This document shows, in pieces, positions 36,896 through 49,023 of a DNA stretch of 64,000 bases. The DNA is from Selaginella moellendorffii (Eukaryota; Streptophyta; Lycopodiopsida; Selaginellales; Selaginellaceae). The position numbers and the translations under genes are program-made. The notes beneath the pieces are model-generated. The model did not search any database. It was not told the DNA's origin and saw nothing but the letters and a program-made list of their open reading frames with translations. Location: NCBI RefSeq assembly GCF_000143415.4, contig NW_003314317.1:1-64000 (forward strand). The letters are read 5' to 3'. Within the stretch, counting starts at the first letter, position 1. Each line of letters opens with the position of its first letter.

Positions 36896-38608
36896 ATGGC
36901 GGCGGCGAGGGAGCCACAGCTCGTCCAGCCTCCAAAGGTATGGCTAGGCTTAGATTCGAGAGGGCGCCAACGACATTGGTTTCCTTCTCGCAGGGCACGC
37001 GAGATTTCAAGCCCGAGCAAATGATGGTGAGGAAGAGAGTGTTTGGCATCGTCTCCAAGGTTTTCGAGCAGCACGGAGCCGTCTCTCTCGACACTCCCGT
37101 GTTTGAGCTCCGGGAAACTCTCACGGGAAAGTATGGAGAGGACTCAAAGCTCATCTACAACCTCGAAGATCAGGCTAGTGAAAAAAACTTTTCTTTCCTT
37201 TTGTTGCTCACAATTTTTTTCTGTCTTTCAGGGTGGTCAGCTCCTTTCGCTCCGATACGATCTCACTGTTCCTTTTGCTCGATATCTGGCATCGAACAAG
37301 GTGACCAGCATGAAACGCTACCAGATCGGCAAAGTTTACCGGCGTGACAATCCTTCTCGGGGGAGGTATCGCGAGTTCTATCAGTGTGACTTCGATATCG
37401 CGGGGCAGTTCTCGGCCATGATCGCGGATGCCGAGGTGATCAAGGTCGTGGTGGAGCTGCTGGATTCTCTCGACGTAGGGGACTACCAGGTGAGAAAATA
37501 ATTTTTCCTGCTTTTCTTTTCTTCTCGTTGCTTGACTTCAATCTTTGTCACAGGTGAAAGTGAATCACAGAAAGCTTCTGGATCTAGTTCTCGCGTCTTG
37601 TGGAGTTCCCGAAGATAAGTTCAAGTCCATTTGCTCCGCCATCGACAAGCTCGATAAATCTCCCTGGGACAAAGTTCGAACAGAAATGGTGAGCCTTTTT
37701 GTTCGTGTTTTTACATATGTGTTTGACAAGAGCTTGATTTCTACCAGGTGGAGGAGAAAGGCTTGTCACCGGAAGTGGCTGACAAAGTCGGTGAGCAAGT
37801 CTCCAAGAAAGGCAATGCGACGGACATGCTTGCTTACTTGAACGCGTATCTCGGAGAGTCCCAGAATGCAACAGAGGTTCTCGAAGGCATGGAGACGCTC
37901 TTTGGCTTTTTGGAAGCTGGGAACTGCTTGCATCGCGTGGTTTTCGACCTTAGCCTTGCTCGAGGCCTGGATTACTACACCGGTGTCATCTTTGAGGCCG
38001 TTTTCACTGGCTCCACTCAGGTAATCTCGTCGTTTCTTCTTTCTGTTTTTCATCTTGGTTTGTATACTTCTTTTGAAGGTTGGATCGATTGCTGCTGGTG
38101 GTCGCTACGACAACCTCGTGAGCATGTTTGGCGGCAAGGAAGTGCCGGTTGTGGGACTTAGCCTGGGAATCGAGCGCGTTCTTCTCATACTCGAAGAGCG
38201 GGAGAAGGCAAACAAGGTGCGTGTTTCTCTCAGGATTTCTCAGTACAATCACAACTCTCTCCCTCTCTCGCACAGGTTGCAAGAACAAAAGAGACACAGG
38301 TTTTGATACTCTACCTCGGCAAAAACATGCACAAGCAAGCCTTTCGACTGGCGAGCGAGCTGTGGGCTGCGTCACTCAACGTAGAGTTTGACGCCATCGC
38401 CACGTCCAAGCTCAAGAACAAGCTGGATATGGCGGGCAAATCCTTCATCCCCTTCGTCGTCGTCGTTGGCGAGGACGAAGAAAAGAAAGGCGTGGTGCAG
38501 CTCAAGGAGATTGTCGTGAAGAAATCTCAAGAAGAAGAAAACAAGCAAAAAGAGGAAATTCCCAGAAACGAACTAGCCAAGACCATCTTGTCCAGATTGC
38601 AAAAATAA
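36896..38608 (+). CDS. Histidyl-tRNA synthetase, eukaryotic type
   Basis: Class II aminoacyl-tRNA synthetase that charges tRNA-His. Motif 1 region: [20 protein letters not shown]. Motif 2: [34 protein letters not shown] and YQCDFDIAG. HisRS-specific: [20 protein letters not shown]. Motif 3: [11 protein letters not shown], then [15 protein letters not shown]. The C-terminal anticodon-binding domain holds [20 protein letters not shown] and ends with a Lys/Glu-rich tail and [11 protein letters not shown]. It lacks the long N-terminal WHEP region. The chosen start ([14 protein letters not shown]) gives the cytosolic form; an in-frame ATG at 36845 would add [17 protein letters not shown], a possible organelle presequence. 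Promoter motifs include GTTTTAGGGTTT near 36875. Confidence 0.93.
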
Positions 38609-38955
38609 ATCTTTCGATCATAGTCCTTTAACCTTTGCTCTTGGAATATCCTAGCCTTTCCCTTAGAATATTCTTTTGGCTTTAAACAGTTTTTGCCCTA
38701 ATCCGGGGCTGGGGTGATCTGACGGCTGATGGGCGCGCGAGAGCTTTGGCTTGAGTGGTGGAATCTGATGCTAGGGCTGAATCCGGGCGTGGATCCTGGG
38801 AGCTCTAGCTAGGGTTTGGGAGCGGGGCAGGGATTCTTGCGGAGAATGGGCTACGGGCGTGGATTCTACTGGCAGGCGCTTTTGCGAGCTGGGAGGCTGC
38901 TGCTCCATCTCAAAATGCCGTAGTACCGTGCCCGCGGGGGATCGGCATTGCCGCA
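38609..38955. other. Intergenic region and 5' leader of the Furry-like gene
   Basis: AT-rich HisRS 3' flank to about 38700, then GC-rich leader DNA with GCTAGGGTTTGGG near 38809. No separate gene seen. Confidence 0.5.
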
Positions 38956-41900
38956 ATGCCGGCTGCCACAGCGGCCAAGCTGATTGTGGATGCGCTGCTG
39001 CAGCGCTTTCTGCCGCTCGCGCGACGCAGGATCGACACGGCACAGGCACAGGTAATCTTTCGGGGATGATCGACGGGTGAGTGATCTTCGTTGGAATTTC
39101 TTTCTTTCTTTCTCTAGGATGGGCAATATCTTCGCGCGTCTGATGCTGCCTACGAGCAAGTATTGGATTCGCTGGCTATGGTGGCTCGTCACACTCCAAT
39201 ACCTCTTCTGGAGGCACTTCTTAAATGGAGAGAAAGGTGAGTGGTCTTATCTAAAACGAACAAGAAAAACAAGAATTGATGTGATTGGCAATGCTGTCTC
39301 GTATGAGCAGTGAATCCCCGAAAGGAGCCAACGATGCTTCGACTTTTCAAAGGAAAGTGAGTTGGAACTCCACTTTTTTCTCTCTTCCTGTGCTGAAACT
39401 TAGATTCGTGTAGCTGGCCGTGGAGTGTATATTTTGCTCAGCGTGTATACGTTTTGTGGAGTGCTGTCCACAAGAAGGGCTCACAGGTATTTCACCAGTG
39501 CCTTATTTCCAAGTCCTAGACTCTCATACATTCTTCTATGGACAGAAACACTGTGGAATGGTCTGGAGAATTTTGTTTTCGATTGGCTTATCAATGCCGA
39601 CAGGTATCTGGTTTTTCTGATAAACTGTGATGAACCAACACGCTCTTTTATTTCAGAGTTGTTAGCCAGACAGATTATCCGTCCTTATTTGATCTTCGCG
39701 GATTGCTCTTGGACCTCGTTGCTCAATTGCTTGGCGCTTTGTCCAGAATAAGGCAAGTTGAAATTCCTTCAATGTTAACTATAACATGAAACTATACAGA
39801 TTTAGCTCCATAACTGAGCGTTTCTTTAACGAGTTGAATACTCGTCGCATTGATACGAACGTGACAAGAAGCGAAACATTAAGCATCATCCATGGAATGC
39901 GGTATCTCAAGCTCGGGGTATTTGAGGAAATTGTTCTGTAGTCAATTGGGTAATCTTCTTCTTCTTCTTCTTCTTCTTTTTTTGCAGGTTTCATCACTTG
40001 GGGGACTTAATGCTAGCACGTCATTTGTAGCCAAAGCCAATCCTTTGAATCGAATGCCAGCGAAGAAGAAGAGTGAACTCCATCATGCGTTGTGCAACAT
40101 GCTTTCAAGTGTTCTTGCCCCTCTCACAGACGGTGGTAGTGGCCAGTGGCCGCCTGCAGGAGTTGATCAGGCATTGACTCTGTGGTATGATGCTGTTCTT
40201 CGAATTCGGAACCAGCTTATGCACTGGATGGAGAGGCAAAGCAAGCATGTTAACGTAAGTAAAAGATTTTCCAAATGAATTCGTCGTCAACAACGTTTAC
40301 AGGTTGGATACCCTCTTGTTACAAGTCTTTTGTGCCTAGGCGATCCAGAGTATTTTATAAGTTCATTCAATCCTCACCTCGATCAACTGTATAAACTGTT
40401 ACGGGTGAGCAGGGAAGTTAAAATTCAGTATTGCTCTAAACCTTTTTTTTGTCTTAGGAGAAAAATAACAGATCGGTAGCATTGGAATGTCTTCACAGAG
40501 TGCTTCGCTTCTATTTGAATGTGTACGCTGAAAGCCAACCGCAAAATCGGGTATGGATGACCTTGCACAGTGTTACAGCTCAATTGTTGAGCTGTTTGAA
40601 AAAAGGCTTTTTTGCGCTGGATGTTCAACACGAGAAGCTTGTCGACCTTTGCGTGACAATAGCCGAGAGTAATCTGGACTTCGCGATGAATCACGTGATA
40701 TTGGAACTTCTTCGGACAGAGAACCTTAGCGAGGCTAAAGTCATCGGTCTGAGAGGACTTTTGGCTATAGTTTCGTCCACTTCGGCCGAGCAACGTACAG
40801 ATGATTCCCGGCTCTCTTTGACGTCATTTCGTGGATCACCGACATCTTCTTGGTCATCAGCAACCTCGGCCGTTTTTACGTCATCTCGTCACAGTGCTGC
40901 AGCTCGTGTTGATATTCCTTCCAGCACTCATGATATTGGACCATATATACCAAAAGTTCGAGCTGCTCTTGGTTCTATTATCAAAGCATGTCACAGCACT
41001 TATGGGGGTGCATTGCTTACTTCCTCGAAGGCAACGCTGGGTAAGTTTTGCGACTCTTTTCGACAGTTTTTTCTCACAGTCACGTAATTTTGACAGATGC
41101 TCTGAGCAAAGAAAAGCCTCAAGGCTGGCTTGTGTTCCGCTGGGCTCTGAAATGTGTACCACATTTGATACCAGAGCAGTGGCGCAACGATCGGATGACG
41201 GAAATTATCCCGGTTTATGCAATCAGTGTTGAACCTGGTGTTCGTGAGGAAGCCGTGCAGGTTCTTTTCAGAACTGTTCGGGACCTTCCTCAAAGCCGCT
41301 TTGCCGTCATGCGAGGGATGGCAAATTTTATATTTCGGCTCCCGGACGATTTTCCAATACTGATCCGGATTTCTCTGGATCGTCTCGTACAGCTTTTAAG
41401 CTCTTGGCGCGTGTCTCTTTTGGAAGAGCTTTCGGACAGCAAAGACAACTATAACAAAAGTTCACGTCATTCGGCACCCTCGGAAGCCCGGTTTCATCCC
41501 TCGGGTTTAGATGCAGTGGGTCTTATATTTCTGTGCTCGGTAGACGTTCAAATTCGGCATACGGCTCTGGAACTTTTGAGGGCCGTTCGAGCTCTCTACA
41601 ATGATCTCTCAAGGATGTCTTCAAAGGAGAAGAACAATAAAAGGCCACATCCAGACCATACTTACGTGATCGACGTATTCGAGGAAGCTGGTGTATGTAT
41701 ATTTTCGTTGTTATAATGATTTCGTTCTAAAGTTCTTTTCTCCAGGACGACATTGTCCAGCAATGCTACTGGGACTGTGGAAGATGGTACGAAATGAGAA
41801 AAGAGTGGGATGCCATTCCACCAGAACTATCGCTGCAAACCGTACTGGAGAGCTCGGACAAAGGTCGTTGGGGACGATGTTTAAGTGAACTTGTTAAGTA

Positions 41901-44900
41901 TGCAGCAGAGCTTTGTCCGTCAGCTGTTCAAGGTGCAAGGTGCGTTTTTCTTTTTCTTCTGTTTCGCTCCGTAGTTTCTAATCTAAGTCGTTCTATGTAG
42001 ACTGGAAGTGGTTCAGCGGCTTGCACAAATTACTTCGGTAGAACTCGGCGGGAAGTCAACAACGTCGCACGATGACAGCAAGCTAGACCAGTGGCTTCTG
42101 TATTCAATGTTTGCATGTTCATGTCCTCCTGAGGACGTGGAGGACACCAAGTCGCACTCTACGAAAGAGTTGCTTCGTCTAATTTTGCCGTCTTTGAAGT
42201 CAGGTTCCGAGACTCAAATTGTAAGCCTTCCTTCACTCGACCATTCTGATGCTTACTTGTACCTGTGTTCATGTCCCCCACAGAATGCGGCTACCTTAGC
42301 GTTGGGACACTGCCACTGGGAGATTTGCGAACCAATGCTCACGGAATTACGACAGTTTCTGGACGAAATTGCAACGGAGATTGAAAGTCGTCCCAAGTGG
42401 AAGGTATGACGAGTCTGCCAAAAGGCTTCTGTGTTGATGTTTTCCGTTTACAGAGTCAAAAACTTAGGCGAGAAGACATTCGTGTGCATGTTGCAAACAT
42501 ATACCGAATGGTGGCAGATAATTTTTGGCCTGGTATGCTGATACGCAAGCCCGTTCAACGTATTCATGTGATCAAGTTCATTGAAGACACAGTCAAGTAC
42601 ATCACGTCAGCGTCTCCGCTGGAGGTTTTCCAAGATTTGCAACCTCTAAGATTTTGCCTAGGCTCCGTGCTACGATCAGTCTCCGTCGAAATGGTGAAAT
42701 CCAACTCGGACCGGTTTGATCCGCGAACAAGGAAGCGGATGTTCGATCTGCTCGCGTCCTGGTGCGACGATACTACGACTGTCTGGAGCCAAGACGGTGT
42801 TAGCGAGTACCGACGGGAAGTGGAGCGGTACAAGTCATCACAAAACTCCAGGACTAAGGACTCTGTGGAGAGAATCACTGTAGAGAAGGACGTCAACGAA
42901 CAGGTGGATGCAATCCAGTGGATCGCTATGAACGCTATGGCCGCTCTGTTATATGGGCCTTGCTTCGACGACAACGTCAGGAAGATGAGTGGGAGAATCA
43001 TCGCATGGATCAACGGCCTTTTCCTTGAACCGGCCACTAGAATGCCTATCGGGTATTCTCCAGATCCTCGTACACCACTCCATAAGTTCGCCATGGCTGG
43101 AGTCTTTGACGTAGTTCACGGTGGTAAGGACAGGCACAAGAGCAATCCTATGCGAGTTCATCTTGCGAAAGTTGCTCTTATGAACCTCGTTCAGACCAAC
43201 CTCGATCTCTTCCCAGCATGCATCGACCAGGTTTGTGATTTACTCATGAGTTTTTGGTGGCATTACTATTTACGTTTTGTTGCAGTGCTACTCTTCTGAT
43301 CCTTCTATCGCGGATGGGTATTTTTCTGTTCTTGCCGAAGTGTACATGCGGTACGAGATACCAAGGTGCGACACCCAAAGACTGTTAAGCCTCATACTCT
43401 ACAAGGTTGTGGACCAGTCTCGGAGGATTAGAGATGATGCATTACAGATGCTAGAGACTTTATCCATCAGGGAATGGGCTGAGGATGGGGAAGGAACGGG
43501 AAGGTATCGAGCAGCGGTCGTGGGAAGTTTACCAGATTCTTACCAACAATTTCAGTATCAGCTGTCTGCAAAGCTAGCAAAGGAACATCCAGAGCTGAGT
43601 GAGCTACTTTGCGAGGAGATCATGCAAAGGCAGCTGGATGCAGTGGACATCATCGCTCAGCATCAGGTTCTTACGTGCATGGCTCCTTGGATTGAAAACT
43701 TGAAGCTCTGGGAATCGGGATGGAGTGAGAGACTGCTGAAGAGCCTTTACTACGTAACTTGGCGTCACGGGGATCAGTTCCCTGATGAGATTGAGAAGCT
43801 GTGGCGGACAGTGGCAAACAAGAGACGAAATATCAGTCCCGTCCTCGACTTTCTGATATCTAAGGGCATTGAAGATGGTGACTCAACCGCATCAGGAGAG
43901 ATTACTGGAGTTTTTGCGACGTACTTCTCGGTGGCAAAGCGGATAAGCCTTTACTTGGCTCGAATATCACCACAGCAGACAATAGATCATCTCGTCTACG
44001 AGTTGGCAGAGAGAAGACTTGAAGATCATCCGGAGCAATCGAAACGAAGTGTAGATGGAGCGTTTGAGCTTGAAAGCTCTGCTGTTTTGGAGTTCTCGCA
44101 AGGACCAGCTCCCGTTCAACTGCTAGAACCGCCGCCGCATATGTCACCACTTCTGGTCAGGAGCTCTCTGGAAGGACCACTGAGGAATGCCAGCGGGAGT
44201 TTAAGCTGGAGAACAGCCACAGGTCGGAGTATGTCGGGTCCTCTGAATACTATCCCCGACACGCATACCGGGAGGTCTGGCCAGCTATTCACGGGATCAG
44301 GACCCTTGCCAAATGCTTCGGGCCAGCTTTTGGGAGTTCGTAGTTCCACAGGAAGCGTGAAGAGTCACCACTTATCGCGTGACAGTGGAGACTATTTTGA
44401 CACTCCGAATTCGGTTGAAGACATACGTATCATTACTCCACCGGTGAACCCGAGCGAGCTGCAGTCGGCTCTTCAGGCCCATCACCACTGGCTTTCTCGT
44501 GCGGACATTGCTCTGATACTTTTGGCGGAGATAGCTTACGAGAATGACGAAGACTTTCGAAGCCACCTTCCGCTGCTCTTCCACGTTACGTTCGTATATA
44601 TGGATAGCTCCGAAGACATTGTTTTGAAGCATTGCCAGCAGCTGCTGGTGAATCTTCTCTACTCGCTAGCGGGACGACATCTTGAACTTTACGAGCATGG
44701 TGATGGAGATTACAAGCAACAAGTCGTGAGCCTGATCAAGTACGTGCAGTCGAAGAAGGGAAGCAGGATGTGGGAAAAGGAATCAATGTCTTTGACGAGA
44801 ACGGAGTTGCCAAGTGCTGCTTTACTATCTGCGCTGGTGCTAAGTGTGGTGGACGCGATAGTTTTCCAAGGCGACCTTCGGGAGAAATGGGGGGAGGAGG

Positions 44901-46321
44901 CTTTGAAATGGGCTATGGAGTGCTCATACCGTCATCTGGCCTGCCGGTCTCACCAGGTTTACCGTGCACTCCGTCCCAGTGTCACCAGCGAGACGTGTGT
45001 TTCACTGCTAAGGTGCCTACATCGATGCTTCAGCAATCCAACTCCTCCAGTGCTGGGATTCGTCATGGAGATCCTCCTGACTCTGCAAGTGATGGTAGAG
45101 AGCATGGAACCCGAGAAAGTTATTCTCTATCCACAGCTCTTCTGGGGCTGTGTGGCCATGCTGCACACGGACTTCGTCCACGTTTACGTCCAAGTTTTGG
45201 AGCTGCTTTCCCGGATTGTTGATCGGCTATCCTTCCACGACCACACCGCCGAACAGGTTCTTCTGTCCAGTATGCCCAGGGACGAGTTTGAGAGCAGCGA
45301 AGGGAAAGGTGACGGGGGAACAGACGCAGACAAAGCTCCGGCGTTTGAAGGAGTGCAGCCGCTGGTTCTCAAGGGACTCATGTCAACAGTGAGCCATACG
45401 TGTGCTATCGAGGTGCTGTCGAGGATAACTCTGCATTCGTGCGACCGGATTTTTGGCGACTCGGACACTCGTCTGCTGATGCACATCGTGGGCCTCCTGC
45501 CTTGGCTCCTGCTTCAGCTCGTAAAAGGACAGAGTCACTTACCCGGTTTCGACTCGCCACTCCAGCAGCAGTTTCAAAAGGCTTGCTCTGTCGCGACAAA
45601 CATCGCTCAGTGGTGCGAGGCAAAATCGCAGGGAGCTCTAGCGGCTGTTTTCTCCGCTTACGGGAATGGACAAGTCACCGCCATCGGAGACTTGCTCAAC
45701 CGTATAGTACCGTTGCTGTGCAAGGAATGGTTCCCTCGGCATTCGGCGCTGGCATTCGGCCACCTTTTACGTGTTCTGGAGAAAGGACCAGTGGAGTACC
45801 AGCGAGTGATTCTCCTCATGCTCAGGGCGCTCTTGCAGCACTGTCCGATGGATACCGCCCAGAGTCCTCAAGTTTACGCTGCCGTCTCTCAGCTCGTGGA
45901 GAGTCCTCTCTGCTGGGAAGCCTTACATGTTCTAGAGGCGGTTTTGCAAAGCTGCAGCACTTTGCCGGTGGAAGCTACAACTTCCAGCGGACAGGATGCC
46001 ACTGCCAACGGACAAGCAGCGACGAGGAGGCTAGACGAAGACAGGCCTGTCGTTGCCTTGCTCTCGCAGACTTCTTTCAAGTCTCGGACAGGTCCCTTCC
46101 ATTCCTGGGTTGGCTCTGGTGGAGTTCCTGCGGTGACTGGAAATCCCGGCAGTGTTGACATGACGATGCTTCCATCGCGCGAGACGGCGCTGCAAAACAC
46201 CAGGCTGGCACTGGGACGTGTTTTGGATACTTATGGCGTGGGAAAGCGCAGGGACTATCGGCGTCTTGTTCCATTCGTTATTAGCAGCGTTCAAGCTGAG
46301 CCGCAGCAAAAACACCGGTGA
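38956..46321 (+). CDS. Furry/MOR2/Tao3-like cell-polarity scaffold
   Basis: The largest gene in the window, coding for roughly 2,000 residues of HEAT-like helices. The start [20 protein letters not shown], then [36 protein letters not shown] and [20 protein letters not shown] match the conserved N-terminus of plant Furry-like 'cell morphogenesis' proteins. Further conserved blocks are [55 protein letters not shown] and [19 protein letters not shown]. The last exon (from about 43285) is over 3 kb and uninterrupted, ending [12 protein letters not shown]. In yeast and animals Furry/Tao3 activates NDR-family kinases with MOB1 to set cell polarity; the plant role is inferred from that. About fifteen introns, nearly all 45-65 bp, crowd the first 4.3 kb. 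No break was seen. Confidence 0.92.
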
Positions 46322-46660
46322 CATCGTTCGTATATACTCGAGTAAGAGGAAGAGGAAGAGCGCCTTGGTTTGGAGACAGCTCTTTTTTGTTCGTCCATAA
46401 GGTACCATCTTTTACTTTCATTCTGATCTCGTCTAAATTTCGTTCGCCATGAAACAGGACGCTTTGTACATTCGAATCGCAGGAGTTTTGTGTCGGATAG
46501 AGGTAGAATCTACTCAAGTTGACACTGTTAACGAGCTATCTTGTTTATACGCAGCAGTTTTGAGTATATAAAGAGACTTATATTGACTGTGTAAAGACGA
46601 CGCGGTACGTATACTACCGCGCACTTATTCTGATCTCTTCTTTTCGTTTTTAAATCATAA
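46322..46660. other. Convergent 3' region between Furry-like and coiled-coil genes
   Basis: Both neighbours end here, so the segment should hold two 3' UTRs. A purine-rich AAGAGGAAGAGGAAGAGC lies at 46344-46361. No gene seen. Confidence 0.5.
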
Positions 46661-48010
46661 TCAGGAAGCTTGTGCAGCGAGCTGCCACTGGAGGAAATAA
46701 CAGCCGAGTTTGATAAGTTTGGACGCTTTTTGTAACGCCCCAAGCTTCCCCTGCTCGGCAGCCAACCGGGTGTCGTCGATCACGTCCCTCGTCACCTCCG
46801 CGTCCGCCAGTGGTATGGGGTAGTAGTACCGGCTCAAGTTTTGCATGGAAGTCGTGAAGAAGCCGGTCATCTGGGATCTTATATCACCAACCTCGATGGC
46901 TCGGTAGCCAGACGCGACAGCTTCCTGGACGAGGCTATCTTCCGCGGCCTTGAGCGCCTTGAGCAGCTCCCTCCTCGGCTTGGCCTCACGCTGCACGAAC
47001 TTGAGAAGCTCTCCATACGTTCCTTCGCCAACCGGCTTGCTCTCGAAGGGCCCGTGCTTGAGGAACTGTCCGAGGTAGCCGGTCTTCTCGTCGCCGACGA
47101 GAGCTCTGGCAGTCTCGGAGATGTGGTTGATGAGGTGCGTGCTGAGCCGCTTGTGAGCAAACTCGAGGATCTCGAACGCAGCAATCTGCCTGGAGGAGTG
47201 GATGAGCCTCTTGAGGTGCAAGTCGCAGTTGTTCTCGTCCCAGCAACTGATGATCCTCTTCAAAGCAGGTTCGATGGTGTTGTTTCTCGATTGATTTTCT
47301 TGACTGTGATCTTGTTGATGGCAGCTCTGTGCTCGTCTTTTCTCGTCAAAGCTGGTGGCGGTGGCGGCCGAATGATCAAAGACTGGCTGTTCCAAGTACT
47401 CGGAGTTTCGAGCTTGCTCCAGAGAATGGATCCTCTCCTGCTTCAAGCTGTTGAGGTAGTCGACTCTTCCCCGGGCCTGCTGCTCCATGACATCCAGCTT
47501 ACTCTTGATACTCTCCAGCTGCTTGTCCTCCATGTTCTGGATGACGCTCCTCATCGACTCCTGCTTGCTCCCCAGCGACTGGATGCGGTCCTTGAGCGAG
47601 TTCTTCCCCTTGAGCAGCGACTTTATCTCCGACTCGAGCGTGGAGAAGTTGTCCAAGAGCGACTGCATCGTATCGTCGTCCTTGGGCTCGAATCCTCCAA
47701 ACGCAGCGGCAGTGACAGCAGCGGATTCTTCCGGTGGAGCAGTGGCAGCAGAGACGCGATCTTTGGCGGTGAAACTAGTAGGATCGAGCGCGGGGCTGGC
47801 GAGGGAGTATGGGCTCAAAGCATAGGCCCCGGCGGTGGGGGTGGAGGAGTAGGACTTACACGAGGAGTCGGAGATGGTGCTGGGCACGAGACGGACTCTC
47901 TTGGGAAGGACTGCTGTTGCCGATGGTGATGGCGAGTGAGAATGCGAGTCGGAGTGGGAGTGGGAGTGGAGGCCACCATTCTTCCTGGGACGAGACTGGA
48001 TGTCGTACAT
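46661..48010 (-). CDS. Uncharacterised coiled-coil protein
   Basis: Intronless 449-aa protein. The start at 48010 (MYDIQSRPRKNGG) is the first ATG; an apparent start two codons upstream is GTG. Layout: a His/Ser-rich N-terminus (repeated HSHSDS), a Ser/Pro/Ala-rich region with LVPSTISDSSCKSYSSTP, a long coiled coil at about residues 115-205 (LLDNFSTLESEIKSLLKGKN to SLEQARNSEYLEQ), a spacer, then a helical C-terminal domain with IISCWDENNCDLHLKRLIHS, FEILEFAHKRLSTHLINHIS and LKFVQREAKPRRELLKALKA. I do not recognise a named family. Absence of signal peptide or membrane segment suggests a cytoplasmic or cytoskeleton-associated protein. The opposite strand carries a long open frame that I take to be a shadow. 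Confidence 0.7.
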   Translation of the reverse strand: MYDIQSRPRKNGGLHSHSHSDSHSHSPSPSATAVLPKRVRLVPSTISDSSCKSYSSTPTAGAYALSPYSLASPALDPTSFTAKDRVSAATAPPEESAAVTAAAFGGFEPKDDDTMQSLLDNFSTLESEIKSLLKGKNSLKDRIQSLGSKQESMRSVIQNMEDKQLESIKSKLDVMEQQARGRVDYLNSLKQERIHSLEQARNSEYLEQPVFDHSAATATSFDEKRRAQSCHQQDHSQENQSRNNTIEPALKRIISCWDENNCDLHLKRLIHSSRQIAAFEILEFAHKRLSTHLINHISETARALVGDEKTGYLGQFLKHGPFESKPVGEGTYGELLKFVQREAKPRRELLKALKAAEDSLVQEAVASGYRAIEVGDIRSQMTGFFTTSMQNLSRYYYPIPLADAEVTRDVIDDTRLAAEQGKLGALQKASKLIKLGCYFLQWQLAAQAS

Positions 48011-48455
48011 TTTCACGCGCTCATCACAGGATAGGGCTGGGGGCTTTTAACGGAACGGGCTAACTGCCAACCTGGCACGAAATATTATCTCATGTTTTAT
48101 AACAGAAGGAATGCGTTTAAAGCGTTGATCACATTTTGGAACTTGCTGTTCTACGTCCTGCCATTGAAACAACAAAGTCACAAATCCGTCTGGACTATAT
48201 TAGATGAGCTCGCATTCGCTGGAGTTTGTTTGAGCACGCAGTGGCGGCAGGAGTCAAGCACTGAGGTAAGCACACTTAAAAATCAGTTACTTCTGGTAGA
48301 AACCACATGCGTAAAAGCACTTTGGCTCGGGTTTGGCTTAAGAAAATGCGAAAGCTTATAAGTGTTGGAAATGTAAGAATTACAGCAATTCCCATGATAG
48401 AATAAAGTACTCACATACCATAGACAATTCCAGATCGATGTGCTTCTGGATGAAA
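48011..48455. other. Intergenic region, nothing recognised
   Basis: Promoter of the coiled-coil gene on one side and 3' flank of the cysteine-repeat gene on the other. The short open frame at 48092-48361 has no similarity. Confidence 0.5.
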
Positions 48456-49023
48456 TCACACAACCTGTTCCAGCATGAGATTGTTGGTCACCTTTGGACA
48501 CATGTTGAGGCAGCCGGCTATTTTGTTATACTTGCAGCAGTAGTACTCGTGTCCCGATTCACAGCGCTGACCGCAACCGAACTTATTTTCCCGGCAGCAA
48601 ACGTAGTCCTTGCTCTTATCGCACATCTGGTGGCACCCATATCCGTTTTTGACGCAGCATTCATATTCGGCGTTGGAATCACACTCCTGAACGCAGCCCT
48701 GAAAGTTTTTGATGCAGCAATAGCTGCCGCCAAGGCCTTGGAAACACAAACACTTCAAGTATGAATTGATGGTCGTGCGAAAAAGAATGTGACTCTCATT
48801 TACCGTGCTGAGGAGGTTCGTGGATGGTGGTCACAAGCTCCATAGAAGGCTCCTCAATCGTATTCATAACGCCCTTGTTGCCCACTGCTTACAACACAGT
48901 TCAATGGATGTAATAGACGGGAAAGACTTAAAGCGCAAAGTACATGCCTTCAATATCGCGAGATGCATTTGCCAAGAGCACCAGGCCAAAGACAAGGCAG
49001 GCAATTGCAGGAAGCTTGGCCAT
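48456..49023 (-). CDS. Secreted cysteine-repeat protein
   Basis: Three exons (49023-48948, 48884-48804, 48736-48456) give 145 aa. The N-terminus MAKLPAIACLVFGLVLLANA is a clear signal peptide. A short spacer rich in Glu, Thr and Pro is followed by four tandem units of about 21 residues: YCCIKNFQGCVQECDSNAE, YECCVKNGYGCHQMCDKSKD, YVCCRENKFGCGQRCESGHE and YYCCKYNKIAGCLNMCPK. The consensus is Y-x-CC-x2-N-x2/3-GC-x3-C, four Cys per unit, 16 in all. Such a pattern predicts a disulfide-stapled apoplastic protein; antimicrobial or signalling roles are possible but not shown. Intron 1 begins with GC (GAAG|GCATGT) and is required to keep frame; intron 2 is GT-AG. I do not recognise the family, though paired Cys recall granulin-like folds only superficially. 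Confidence 0.65.

Noticed and set aside
46841-47929. 362-codon open frame on the plus strand opposite the coiled-coil gene
   Set aside because: It is the antisense of a gene with strong compositional bias; the translation has no domain and mirrors the codon pattern of the minus-strand protein.
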